50,937 nt of DNA from Candidatus Poribacteria bacterium (GTDB lineage: Bacteria; Poribacteria; WGA-4E; PCPOR2b): positions 5,023 through 55,959 of the forward strand of contig JAGWBT010000013.1 of the NCBI GenBank assembly GCA_021295755.1, in the 5' to 3' direction. Position 1 is the stretch's first letter. Each line of letters begins with the position of its first letter. Under the pieces are notes generated by a model. It was not told the DNA's origin and searched no databases. It saw only the letters and a program-made list of their open reading frames with translations. This document shows positions 32,978-42,649 of this stretch, in pieces. Position numbers and translations under genes: made by a program.

Positions 32978-34522
32978 ATGAAATACCATAAATTGGAGTG
33001 GAAATGCTTTCCTGCGAAGCAACAGATTTTTTGCACTTGTTGTTTGCTTTTTATCCTAATTGGCGGTGCTGTAGGGCAGCGGTTGAAAACTGATCCGGCG
33101 GAGATTGAGAAAATGATGCAGTTGCCTCAAGATGATTGGTTAAATCTAACACTGATGGGCACGAAAATCGGGTATGCTCATATCTATATGGAGAAATCAA
33201 GATATGAAGGTGAGGAGGCCATTCGGGTGCGTGTTGATATGGTGATGGACCTCAAGCGCACTGACACCGGATTAAGACTTGCAACAACACGAATCTCATA
33301 CGTTGGTATGGACCTCGTCCCGCGCTATTTTATTATCACCTCCAACGAGACAGGGCAAGAGAAGTATGTCGAAGGGCGCATCAGAAATAGTGTCGCCTAT
33401 CTAGAGACAAACCTTGCAGGAAAAATAACCCACGCCCAAACACCTATTTCAGCCGATACGATTTTTGAACAGATGATCAGTTACTTTGTCCTGCAACGTC
33501 GTATCCAAATCGGTGATGTACATACCTTGCACGTATTCAATCTGGACCTCATGAAGCCCGTGAAAACAGATGTCAAAGTCCTCCGAAAAGACCAGATCGA
33601 ATTTGAGGGCAAGACAGAGCCGGTTTATGTCGTCAGGTACACAATGGACATCATGGGCGGACTCACGACAACTCAGTGGTTGGGACATGAGGGTACGACT
33701 TATCGGATGGAAATCGGGTTGATGGGACTAAATATGGTTCTGGCAAAGACCGATATGCAAACGGCACTCGGCGAATCGGGAGAAATTGATGTTATCCTGA
33801 ATACAAAGATCTTCGCCCAAGGGGAACGCCCAACTCCCCATGCACGTCGCCTCAAAGCGCATTTGCGGTTGACCGAGGGACAATTGGATAAGGCAGTCAT
33901 GATCGATAGCCGTCAGAAACTGAAGGTTGATAATGACCCCCGCCATGGAATACTTGAAATCAATATACCTGAGATGAATCAAGACGCAGCACCAAACTTG
34001 CCAATACAGGATCAACAGGGCAATGAGGAACTCACGCAATTCTTGAAATCAACCGTATATATCCAAGCGGAACACCCAGCAATTCAGTCAAAAGCCAGTG
34101 AGGTAGTTGATGGGGAGACGAATGCTTGGAAATCCGCAGAGAAGCTATGTCGATGGGTGTATAAAAATATCCGTGACAAGAATCTGAAAATTGGGTTCGG
34201 CTCGGCATTACAAACGTTAGAATCGCTGGAGGGAGACTGTACGGAACATACAGTTCTAATGATTGCAATGGCACGCTCCGTTGGTATCCCTGCGCGGGTG
34301 TGTGCGGGGCTTGTATTTCAACGTGACGCTTTCTACTACCACTTTTGGCCCGAAGTGTATGTGGGCAAGTGGGTTGCGATGGAGCCAACGCTCGGTCAAA
34401 TCCAAGCAGACGCAAATCATATTCAACTCGCCGGCAGCGAGTTGGAATCCGATTCTATGCTGGAGTTCGGCGAAGGAGTGATGCGAACTCTAAATCAGCT
34501 TGAGATCGAGGTGCTTGAGTGA
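32978..34522 (+). CDS. Secreted transglutaminase-like protein
   Basis: 514 residues. A signal peptide spans about residues 14-33 (QQIFCTCCLLFILIGGAVG). The middle (35-340) is a beta-rich domain, with DWLNLTLMGTKIGYAHIYMEKS typical of proteins preceding this fold. The transglutaminase core has AWKSAEKLCRWVYKNIRDKN, Cys421 in SLEGDCTEHTVLM, and His455 in YYHFWPEVYVG. The third position is Glu469 (WVAMEPTLGQ) where Asp is usual, a conservative change. GAGGAG lies before the ATG. The stop overlaps by 4 nt the GTG of the C25 peptidase gene, so the two are translationally coupled and probably act together in the envelope or in processing of secreted proteins. Confidence 0.85.
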   Translation: MKYHKLEWKCFPAKQQIFCTCCLLFILIGGAVGQRLKTDPAEIEKMMQLPQDDWLNLTLMGTKIGYAHIYMEKSRYEGEEAIRVRVDMVMDLKRTDTGLRLATTRISYVGMDLVPRYFIITSNETGQEKYVEGRIRNSVAYLETNLAGKITHAQTPISADTIFEQMISYFVLQRRIQIGDVHTLHVFNLDLMKPVKTDVKVLRKDQIEFEGKTEPVYVVRYTMDIMGGLTTTQWLGHEGTTYRMEIGLMGLNMVLAKTDMQTALGESGEIDVILNTKIFAQGERPTPHARRLKAHLRLTEGQLDKAVMIDSRQKLKVDNDPRHGILEINIPEMNQDAAPNLPIQDQQGNEELTQFLKSTVYIQAEHPAIQSKASEVVDGETNAWKSAEKLCRWVYKNIRDKNLKIGFGSALQTLESLEGDCTEHTVLMIAMARSVGIPARVCAGLVFQRDAFYYHFWPEVYVGKWVAMEPTLGQIQADANHIQLAGSELESDSMLEFGEGVMRTLNQLEIEVLE

Positions 34523-37500
34523 AGCGCAAGGAGAATGCGAGAAAACGAGTCCTATTTTCCCGTTTTTCCGTTCTCTATTTTTCACGTTTCACGCATTACG
34601 TTTCACGCATTACGTTTCACGTCCGGATTTATCGAGAATCCCCGCTTCGCGGGACATCATGTCTCACGTTTTATACACTTCTAATCTTCTGGCTTTCCGT
34701 CACTGTTGCTGCCGCCAAACCTCCGCTTCAGATTATCCAAGCAAGTACGGATAGTTTCCTCATCAAATTTGAGGTGCCGACGCTGCAATCTAGTTCGCAA
34801 GAAGTCAATGGACGCACTTTCACGAGTATCTCTTTTAGGGGAGCAACCCTCACGACAGATGTAGGACGCCCTAGCCTGCCTGTTTATCCAGAATTAATTG
34901 GCATTCCCCTTGATACCTCACCGCATGTGACCGTGATTGATTCTCGACTGGAAGTCCGCCAAACCGAGCGCGTTATCCCCGCCCAACCACCGGGACTTGC
35001 CAGCCTCCAACCGACGTTCATCATAGACAGGGACTTTTATAGACGGGATCGGCCGCACCCAACCAAACTGGTCGAAGCAATACCGCTTGGACTTATCCGC
35101 GGACAACGGGTCGCACGACTCCAAATCCAGCCGATTCAGTATAATCCCGCCAGATCACAGCTCAAAATCTATCACGAGTTATTAATCCGAATCGACTTCA
35201 ATTCTACGCCCACCCAATCCTATCAAGGCTCAAAGCGGCTTGTTACCCCTTCCCTCATCATAGAACCTTCGCCAGCTTTTGAACAACTCTTTCGGACAAA
35301 GCTACTCAATTATAATCAGGCAAAGACATGGCGAGATCTTCCCCAAAGTGTTCCTGCTGCCCCAGCGGTGCAGCGCGCTAGCGAACCCTCGAACAGGTAT
35401 AAAATCCGAATTAGCCGAACAGGAATGTATCAAATAACATATAGCGAACTCAGACGTGCCGGTGCCAATCCCATGGGTATTGAACTTGGAACCTTTAGAA
35501 TGGAGAACCGTGGACGACGAGTCGGTCTTCATATCTTTGACCATAATACAAACGATAGGTTCGATCGGGACGACTCGATTGTTTTTTACGGGGGTGCACT
35601 AATCGGGGACAGGTTTACCGACACCAACGTGTATTGGTTGAGTTGGGGCGGCGTTGGCCGTTCACAGGTTGATGTTAGAGACGCTGCCCCAAAAACGTCG
35701 AACGCGCCTACCCCGTTTGCGTTCAAAAAAACAGCACGCTTTGAACAAGATCGTAAGTATGACCGGCTGCTTGATGTGAAATCTGAACAGGCAGACCACT
35801 ATTTCTGGGAAAGTCTGACAGGCGGAACAGACAGTAGATTCAACCAGAAGCATTTCCCGATTCAACTACCTCATGCAGTAGGTAGGCAAATAAATCGGAA
35901 TGCCGAGATTCGGATTAAGTTTCAAGGGGTATCGCGCGAAAGGAACGCCAGACATCAGGCGCGTATTTTGCTTAACGACGCACAACTTGGCCAAGTTGCC
36001 GAGTGGCGGCAGCAGGAGGCACCGTTAGTTGTGCGTAAAATTGAACCGCGTCAATTTAGTAATCCAGAGAACATGAATGTTCTGAAAATTATAGCCGACG
36101 ACCGTAACAGCACGCCGGCAGGAGAACCTGATTTTTATCTGGATTGGTTTGAGATCGATTATTGGCACATCTTTGAGGCATCCGAGGGCGGGCTTGCGTT
36201 CAACTCAGAAACCGAACCACGAAGAACTGAACGCGTTCAGTACCGTGTGACAAACTTTCTTCGTCCAGAGGTTGATGTATATCGGATTCAAGACGACAGT
36301 ATTGTTGCAAAACTTGTTAATGGTAGGCTTGAACGCAAGGACGGGACTTTTCAACTAACCTTCGAGGATAGTGTAACAGCGCCAACTGGCTACTTTGCGC
36401 TTGAACGAGGACAATACGCCCAAGTGGATCGCATTGCCCTCGCCAAACCGTCAATAATCAGCAATCCCGCGAACCAAGCGGATTACATCATTATCGCTCA
36501 CAGCAAGTTTATAGATGCCATCCAACCCCTTGCAGCCTATCGGCGGTCACAAGGCTTATCCGTCATGATCGCTGACATCGAAGAGGTGTACGATCAGTTC
36601 AACCACGGAATTTTCAATCCCATCGCCATCCAGAAGTTTTTACGCCACGCCTACACCCATTGGCGTGTCCCTAAGCCGACATACGTCCTGCTGGTCGGCG
36701 ATGCGCACTACGATTACAAAGGAGCAATTGTTAAGCGATATCGCGATGCACTCAACAGGGACTACGACCTTCACCCAATCTACGTGCCAACCTTTCACGG
36801 TTGGGCACCGGCGAGTGGGGAAACCGCAATCGACCACCATTTTGTCACTGTCAGTGGCGACGACCCATTACCGGATATGTTCATAGGACGACTCCCGGTA
36901 CAGTCACCACACGAATTGGAGGAGATGGTAAAAAAGATTATCAATTATGAGGTAAAGCGGCAGCCCGGCTTATGGCAAGGCAGGCTGATGCAGGTCGCAG
37001 ATAACGAAGTGAACAACGTTGAGGACGACATCTTTGAGCGAGCGAGCAAGCAGCTTATTGAGGAATATATCCCTGTCGGCTACGACACCCGCAAGGTGTA
37101 CCTGCGACAGATTGAGAGTCCAGAACGCACCAATCAAGCTATCCTAACGACAATTGATGAGGGCGTTCTCGTTGTCGAATATTCGGGGCACGGTGGTACT
37201 CAAACGTGGGCGGATGAGGGTATTTTTCGTATTGCGGACGCGGAGGGCTTACGAAATGTGCACCTACCGTTTATCATCACAACAACGTGTCTCAACGGGC
37301 AATTTGATCAGCCTCTACAATTCGGGCAACGCAGTTTAAGCGAACAATTCTTGATGGGCAGTGCCGGTGCGATCGGTGTCTTGAGCGCGACCCGTTTGAC
37401 CTACGCAACAGTAAATGCAAAATTCGATAAAAATCTCTTCACCTCGATCTTCACTGTTAAACCTTCGACACTCGGCGCAATCATCGCCGACGCAAAAACA

Positions 37501-40500
37501 CAATTTATGATGACTGCACCCCAACTGTGGATCCCCGGCGTAACGCAGTACACCCTCTTCGGTGATCCAGCGACGCGCCTTGCTGTGCCAGAACTGAAAA
37601 TTCAGGCCGAGTTGGAGAGGGTTGTGGTCGATCCAAACAAAGAGCTGATCATCCGTCATAATATTGTTGGTCAGCATCAAGTGTCGCCAATTACAGGAGC
37701 AATAGAGCTTCGCAAGGCGATCGATTTCAGCACAGGAACAATGTCGGCACTAGCCCTGTTTGTTAACGATCTAGACGATGATTTGACCAACGATCTCCAG
37801 CAACAACGGAACAATATTCAAGTATGGCAGGGCGAGTTTGGCGCAATTCGTATTCCTATTCCAGAAGATGTCCCCTCCGGACAGGGTATTGTTCGCCTCT
37901 TCGCTTTTGATGATCAGCGGACAGCGGTTGGAGGGGTGAAATTCTGGACGTATCAACCCGCTATCTTAGAAGTACGCGAAGATATTGATCCACTCACTAA
38001 CACGCTGAACCTCTCCGTCCTAATAGTAGACAATGAAGACCCCGCAGGACTCAAGTTGATAGAAGTGGCTTGGACTGACACCGTGGAATCCAAGGAACGC
38101 ACGGTGGCGATGATACTCCATCCAGCACCGCCTCCCCCTGCGGTGGACGGTGGACGGTGGTACAAGCTGCAAACCGCAATTCCCTTACCGAAAGGTGGAC
38201 AGACGGTACAGTATCAAATCGTGGTAACCGATAGCACGAATCATACCATCAGGACCGACAAAAAATCACTCAGGGTGCCCGAAGGAGCGAATATCGCTAT
38301 TGCTTCAGCAGCGATCGCTCCTCTCCGCTACACCTTTTCAAAGGAGAAAAAAGCCCATACACTTACCGCCAAACTGATTAACGATGGCGGGCAACAAATT
38401 GATGTCCCCATTGAAGTTTGGTTCGCTAAAGAAGATCCAGATCGGGATGGGGACGGTCAAATCGATCACGGTGCGGATGTGCTTGGACGTGTCTTGGTCA
38501 GAACCGATGCATGGCATTCGGGGACAACGTATTTGCAAGAAACAACAGCAACGTTAATTCTCGCGAAACCGCTATCTACCGGCTCTCATCAAGTCTATGT
38601 CTTTGCGGATCCAGAATCGCCCGATGATGATCACGAAGATGGGGTTATCGGCAAGCTTGATGAACCACGTTCGTTTGATAACAAAGGGTCCGGATCTTTT
38701 GTAGTCAACGAATTTATCTTGAAAGCGAATGAAGACCTAACCGCGTCCAGTTTGGATCGGGTATTTGACGCGGTATTTCCGATAGGAGCTACCCCTGAAC
38801 ACATAACAACGATTTCCGTCAATACAATCGAACCGCCCATCTCATTTCAACCCGACCTCCGCTTTGTTTCGCTTCCTCGTGTATCGGCATTGCAACGTGG
38901 TGCATATCAAGTTGAATTGTATTCTGACTCTGAGCAGTTGATCAAACCTGCTGCGCTCAAATTCCGTTTCGATATAGAGGCTTTGAAAGCTCGCTTGCAG
39001 ACAAATTGGGGACTCAACCCTGAAACAGAGGAATCCAATTCTGTATTACATAGAGAGACCGAAAAACTCACAATCTATCAATGGGAAGTAGATATCAACG
39101 CTTGGAAGCGGCTTCCCTCCGAGATACTGCGCGACAACACTGGAAAATTGGTATCGGAAAAATTTGTGACATCACCACAAACCGAAAATACAAGCGTTCA
39201 GAAATTACGGACCTCTTATATTCATGTCAATCCAAACCTCACGCCGGCGGGGAGATGGGCAGTCCTTCTCCTTGATGCAGATCGGTATCGTGTCCTGTTT
39301 CAGCGAAAAGGCAAAAGAAAAATCGAAGAACTTGAGCCAACCGGGCGCATCGGTCAAACCCTCAGAAACGAGGGATTGGGGATCGAGTTAGATATCCCCC
39401 GACTTGGGGCAACAGACGGGCTAGGCAGAAATCTAGTCTTTGAATTCGGCGATGTACTGACCTTTGAAACCGATGCTAGTCCGAACGGGGAGGTACACCT
39501 TTCTGCGCTACGGAGCACCAACCGAGGCGAAGGCTCTGCGCATGTGAACATCAGGACGAAGAATCAGATCACTGGTAAAGAGGGTCAGTCCGATGTCAGT
39601 GACTGGCTGATTTTCTTCCGGGATAGCGAACACTTTGAGATACGAAATGCGCGAAACGAGTTGGCGCGCCATGCGACTGGAAGCCCCGTTGTGGGGACGG
39701 TTAATCAACTTTTGATTCTTGACAACCTTGGAATCGAGGTGTTCGTTAAGTCTACAATGGATTCGGGATTTAAAGAAACTGACAATCCGCCGTTCCAGTT
39801 TGGAGACAAGGTCAAGTTCAGCAAAACGATTGTAGGCATCATTTCCACAAAGACCAGAGAACTTTCCACTTTTGCGCTGATGCAGAGTTCTGACCAAGAG
39901 CCTCCCAAAATCCAACTCTGGGTGGACGGAGAAGTACCTAGGCCCGGCAGCACCATTCCACCCCGTCCGCAAATCTCTCTCCTCTTGACGGATAAAAACG
40001 GAGTGGATATGGACAGCGTCAACCTAGCGGTGAGCAAGGATGGAGGAACGTTTGATACAATTGAGAATTTCGAGATTGGGAACGGACAGGTAACATCGGT
40101 TTCCATCCACTACAAACCAACGCTGTTCATCGGCAGCTATCGTTTCAGAGTCAAGGCAAACGATCTCACCGGGAACGTACTCAGCGGGGAGAACGGATTC
40201 CGTGAATTTACCTTCTCTGTGGTGGAGCAACCCGACCTTGAACCACCAACGGTTGAAATCCTCCTCAACGATGAAGTCTTGGTGGACGGGGAGATTCTAC
40301 ACGAACAACCAAAATTTGAGATTTTGATTGATGACGCAGGCGGAATCAGTCCAACGACGATTCAACTTGCTTTCGGTCCAACAACCGGTCCGCTGTTTCC
40401 ATTGCCTGAAAACCACTACGAGCTTGAGTTCAATGTTGCCCAACCAACGCAAGCGCGAATTGCTTTTGAGCCTGACCTATCAAATGACGAGTATCAACTT

Positions 40501-40866
40501 CAAGTCCTCGCCGCAGACGATAGTGAAAACACAGCCGAATCGAAAATCTACCATTTCCACCTTGAGGAGCCCGTGTCTATCACTCGTCTATTAAACGTGC
40601 CGAATCCCATACGCACTAACACGGTTTTTACCTATAACCTTGCACAGGCACCAGACCAAGTCACAGTTAAGATCTATACGGTGAGCGGTAGGCTTATCCG
40701 AACAATCGAAGATGCCTCAGCGAGACGGGGCTACAACGAAACCGATTGGGACGCTCGTGACGAGAATGGCGAACGTTTGGCAAATGGTGTTTACTTTTAC
40801 AAAGCTATCGTTAAAACAGGTGCACACAGAATCGAAAAAATCGGACGATTGGCAATTTTGCGCTAA
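34519..40866 (+). CDS. C25 (gingipain/PorU-like) peptidase with T9SS-type C-terminal module
   Basis: 2115 residues from a GTG overlapping the previous stop. The first 40 residues are partly encoded by a repeat tract (34581-34622); a signal-like LLIFWLSVTVAAAK follows at residues about 54-67. After a PorU-like beta domain (QIIQASTDSFLIKFE, RPSLPVYPELIGIPLD), the peptidase C25 domain spans about 655-1024, with His891 in VVEYSGHGGTQTW and Cys924 in TTTCLNGQFD. A long series of beta-sandwich domains follows (CARDB-like VPIEVWFA near 1295). Residues about 2018-2115 form a FlgD-like/T9SS sorting module (NVPNPI ... GRLIRTIED ... NGVYFYKAI). It is probably exported and surface-linked. In Bacteroidetes PorU is the T9SS sortase; whether this is the sortase or a substrate protease is open. 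Confidence 0.85.
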   Translation: MKRKENARKRVLFSRFSVLYFSRFTHYVSRITFHVRIYRESPLRGTSCLTFYTLLIFWLSVTVAAAKPPLQIIQASTDSFLIKFEVPTLQSSSQEVNGRTFTSISFRGATLTTDVGRPSLPVYPELIGIPLDTSPHVTVIDSRLEVRQTERVIPAQPPGLASLQPTFIIDRDFYRRDRPHPTKLVEAIPLGLIRGQRVARLQIQPIQYNPARSQLKIYHELLIRIDFNSTPTQSYQGSKRLVTPSLIIEPSPAFEQLFRTKLLNYNQAKTWRDLPQSVPAAPAVQRASEPSNRYKIRISRTGMYQITYSELRRAGANPMGIELGTFRMENRGRRVGLHIFDHNTNDRFDRDDSIVFYGGALIGDRFTDTNVYWLSWGGVGRSQVDVRDAAPKTSNAPTPFAFKKTARFEQDRKYDRLLDVKSEQADHYFWESLTGGTDSRFNQKHFPIQLPHAVGRQINRNAEIRIKFQGVSRERNARHQARILLNDAQLGQVAEWRQQEAPLVVRKIEPRQFSNPENMNVLKIIADDRNSTPAGEPDFYLDWFEIDYWHIFEASEGGLAFNSETEPRRTERVQYRVTNFLRPEVDVYRIQDDSIVAKLVNGRLERKDGTFQLTFEDSVTAPTGYFALERGQYAQVDRIALAKPSIISNPANQADYIIIAHSKFIDAIQPLAAYRRSQGLSVMIADIEEVYDQFNHGIFNPIAIQKFLRHAYTHWRVPKPTYVLLVGDAHYDYKGAIVKRYRDALNRDYDLHPIYVPTFHGWAPASGETAIDHHFVTVSGDDPLPDMFIGRLPVQSPHELEEMVKKIINYEVKRQPGLWQGRLMQVADNEVNNVEDDIFERASKQLIEEYIPVGYDTRKVYLRQIESPERTNQAILTTIDEGVLVVEYSGHGGTQTWADEGIFRIADAEGLRNVHLPFIITTTCLNGQFDQPLQFGQRSLSEQFLMGSAGAIGVLSATRLTYATVNAKFDKNLFTSIFTVKPSTLGAIIADAKTQFMMTAPQLWIPGVTQYTLFGDPATRLAVPELKIQAELERVVVDPNKELIIRHNIVGQHQVSPITGAIELRKAIDFSTGTMSALALFVNDLDDDLTNDLQQQRNNIQVWQGEFGAIRIPIPEDVPSGQGIVRLFAFDDQRTAVGGVKFWTYQPAILEVREDIDPLTNTLNLSVLIVDNEDPAGLKLIEVAWTDTVESKERTVAMILHPAPPPPAVDGGRWYKLQTAIPLPKGGQTVQYQIVVTDSTNHTIRTDKKSLRVPEGANIAIASAAIAPLRYTFSKEKKAHTLTAKLINDGGQQIDVPIEVWFAKEDPDRDGDGQIDHGADVLGRVLVRTDAWHSGTTYLQETTATLILAKPLSTGSHQVYVFADPESPDDDHEDGVIGKLDEPRSFDNKGSGSFVVNEFILKANEDLTASSLDRVFDAVFPIGATPEHITTISVNTIEPPISFQPDLRFVSLPRVSALQRGAYQVELYSDSEQLIKPAALKFRFDIEALKARLQTNWGLNPETEESNSVLHRETEKLTIYQWEVDINAWKRLPSEILRDNTGKLVSEKFVTSPQTENTSVQKLRTSYIHVNPNLTPAGRWAVLLLDADRYRVLFQRKGKRKIEELEPTGRIGQTLRNEGLGIELDIPRLGATDGLGRNLVFEFGDVLTFETDASPNGEVHLSALRSTNRGEGSAHVNIRTKNQITGKEGQSDVSDWLIFFRDSEHFEIRNARNELARHATGSPVVGTVNQLLILDNLGIEVFVKSTMDSGFKETDNPPFQFGDKVKFSKTIVGIISTKTRELSTFALMQSSDQEPPKIQLWVDGEVPRPGSTIPPRPQISLLLTDKNGVDMDSVNLAVSKDGGTFDTIENFEIGNGQVTSVSIHYKPTLFIGSYRFRVKANDLTGNVLSGENGFREFTFSVVEQPDLEPPTVEILLNDEVLVDGEILHEQPKFEILIDDAGGISPTTIQLAFGPTTGPLFPLPENHYELEFNVAQPTQARIAFEPDLSNDEYQLQVLAADDSENTAESKIYHFHLEEPVSITRLLNVPNPIRTNTVFTYNLAQAPDQVTVKIYTVSGRLIRTIEDASARRGYNETDWDARDENGERLANGVYFYKAIVKTGAHRIEKIGRLAILR
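34581..34622 (+). repeat. cacgtttcacg-family tract within a coding region
   Basis: Three TTCACG-containing units, alternating CACGTTTCACGCATTACG. Read in frame they encode FSRFTHYVSRITFHVR in the N-terminal extension of the C25 peptidase. The same family occurs in non-coding sequence at 1673-1698 and 44005-44030. Confidence 0.6.
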
Positions 40867-40946
40867 CAGTGTAAGCCGATCTTTGAATCGGCGAATCAGG
40901 TTCCAATTTTGAAGTTTTGACTCATTTCTAACGATTTGCTTTTACT

Positions 40947-40974
40947 TGCGCTTTATATGGAGATCGGTTATAAT
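40947..40974 (+). promoter_or_regulatory. Candidate promoter of the rex-hem operon
   Basis: TTGCGC (40947-40952), a 16-bp spacer and TATAAT (40969-40974), about 35 bp before the rex start. I could not find a clear Rex operator (TTGTG-N8-CACAA type) nearby. Confidence 0.5.
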
Positions 40975-41010
40975 GTACTGATTTTTTATATAGTTTGCGG
41001 TCAGGTCATA

Positions 41011-41667
41011 ATGAGCTCAAATGCTTCGCTTATTCTGAACTATGAAAACATCTCCCAAGCCACAATCAATCGCCTCTCTTTGTACTCCCGGCTTTTATCA
41101 ACGCTTGCACTCGAAGGGGTCACGGTTGTGTCTTCAAAGGAGTTATCAGGACGCACCGATTTTACAGCGACTCAAATCCGAAGAGACTTAGCTTATTTTG
41201 GACAATTCGGGAAGCGTGGGATCGGCTATGAGGTTGCTGCGCTTAAACAAGCCATTGACAAAATTCTCGGCGTTCATGTCCCTCGAAAAGTTGCACTCAT
41301 CGGTGTCGGTAACTTGGGAAGTGCTTTATTGGGGTATCGCGTACTGCGGGAACACAATTTTGAGATTGTTGCGGCATTCGATAATGATTCAAGTAAATGG
41401 GATCGGGGCATCAATGACGTTGTGATCCAGAACATCGCAGAGCTTCCCGCAACCGTGCAATCCAAGCAAATTGAAATTGGCATTATTGCCGTGCCGCTCC
41501 ATGCGGCGCAGAGCGCACTCGATTGTCTCGTTGCAGCAGGGATTAAGGCGATTCTTAATTTTGCGCCAGCGCACCTGACCGTTCCACGTCATATTAAACT
41601 GAGAAATGTTGATTTATCTATAGAGCTTGAAGGGCTTTCTTACTTTTTGCAGCATCAAGCGCCATAA
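41011..41667 (+). CDS. rex: Redox-sensing transcriptional repressor Rex
   Basis: 218 residues from the ATG at 41011. An ATG 25 codons earlier would include non-homologous, promoter-like sequence. The N-terminal winged helix shows QATINRLSLYSRLLSTL, SSKELSGRTDFTATQIRRDL and AYFGQFGKRGIGYEV, the hallmark of Rex. The Rossmann domain has KVALIGVGNLGSALLGY (Gly98, Gly100, Gly103). The C-terminal domain-swapped helix is visible as VDLSIELEGLSYFLQ. Rex senses the NADH/NAD+ ratio and represses respiratory and fermentative genes when NAD+ is high. It ends 9 bp before hemB, implying that haem synthesis is redox-controlled in this organism, though no operator was found by eye. Confidence 0.92.
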   Translation: MSSNASLILNYENISQATINRLSLYSRLLSTLALEGVTVVSSKELSGRTDFTATQIRRDLAYFGQFGKRGIGYEVAALKQAIDKILGVHVPRKVALIGVGNLGSALLGYRVLREHNFEIVAAFDNDSSKWDRGINDVVIQNIAELPATVQSKQIEIGIIAVPLHAAQSALDCLVAAGIKAILNFAPAHLTVPRHIKLRNVDLSIELEGLSYFLQHQAP

Positions 41668-41676
41668 GGAGTATCT

Positions 41677-42630
41677 ATGAGTCACTTTCCGATTTATCGC
41701 CCGAGACGGCTCCGTGCTAACGAGAACCTCCGGCGGCTTGTTCGAGAGACACAACTTGCCGTTGATGACTTAATCTACCCGATGTTTGTTGTCCATGGGG
41801 TTGATGTTGCATCGGAGATCCCATCAATGCCGGGGTGTTACCAATACTCAGTCGATCGACTCGTCCGGGAAGCAAAGGAACTGGCAGCCCTTGGCATTCC
41901 GGGCACACTCCTATTCGGGATTCCAGAATCCAAAGATCCGGTCGGCTCCGAAGCCTACGCCGACGATGGCATTATTCAGCGTGCTGTGCGAGCGATCAAG
42001 GACGCTGTCCCTGAGTTACTCGTAATCACAGATGTTTGCCTTTGCGAATATACGGATCACGGCCATTGTGGTATAATCCATGAGGGCGAGGTACTGAATG
42101 ACCCCACGTTGGAATTATTGGTTAAAGAGAGTTTGTCCCATGCCCGCGCCGGTGCAGATGTCATCGCACCATCCGATATGATGGACGGACGAGTGGGGGC
42201 AATCCGCGAGGCATTGGACGACAACGGATACGATCAAACTCCCATCATGGCGTATTCCGCAAAATATGCATCCGCGTTCTACGGCCCCTTCCGAGAAGCG
42301 GCAGAATCCGCTCCACAGTTTGGTGATAGGCGTGCGTATCAGATGGATCCCCCGAATGTGGAGGAAGCGTTGCGGGAGGTTGCCTTAGATATTGAGGAAG
42401 GTGCGGATATCCTCATGGTCAAGCCTGCGCTGTCCTATCTTGATGTGCTCAGTCAGGTAAAAACGCATTACGTGAGCGGGGAATACTCAATGATCAAAGC
42501 CGCGGGACAAAACGGTTGGATCGACGAAAAGCGGGTTGCGTTAGAGGTGCTCACCAGCATCAAGCGTGCAGGCGCAGATATAATCTTGACTTACTTTGCA
42601 AAATCGGTTGTGGAGTGGCTCGCAGAATAA
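41677..42630 (+). CDS. hemB: Porphobilinogen synthase (delta-aminolevulinic acid dehydratase)
   Basis: 317 residues. [18 protein letters not shown] and [10 protein letters not shown] open the chain. The zinc-type ligands are Cys121, Cys123 and Cys131 in [14 protein letters not shown], so it is of the zinc-dependent rather than magnesium-only class. Active-site lysines are Lys196 ([18 protein letters not shown]) and Lys249 ([12 protein letters not shown]). It condenses two ALA molecules to porphobilinogen. AAGGAG precedes the ATG. It is the second gene of the rex-hem operon and is followed by hemL after 19 bp. Confidence 0.96.
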   Translation: MSHFPIYRPRRLRANENLRRLVRETQLAVDDLIYPMFVVHGVDVASEIPSMPGCYQYSVDRLVREAKELAALGIPGTLLFGIPESKDPVGSEAYADDGIIQRAVRAIKDAVPELLVITDVCLCEYTDHGHCGIIHEGEVLNDPTLELLVKESLSHARAGADVIAPSDMMDGRVGAIREALDDNGYDQTPIMAYSAKYASAFYGPFREAAESAPQFGDRRAYQMDPPNVEEALREVALDIEEGADILMVKPALSYLDVLSQVKTHYVSGEYSMIKAAGQNGWIDEKRVALEVLTSIKRAGADIILTYFAKSVVEWLAE

Positions 42631-42649
42631 ATGAAAGGGAGAAAACAAG

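Noticed and set aside
34500-34754. Alternative frame overlapping the start of the C25 gene, containing MSHVLYTSNLLAF
   Set aside because: It stops within 85 codons, while the other frame carries the signal-like segment and continues for 2115 residues.
40936-41010. Earlier in-frame ATG for rex
   Set aside because: It would put the probable -10 region inside the coding sequence and add 25 residues absent from Rex proteins.
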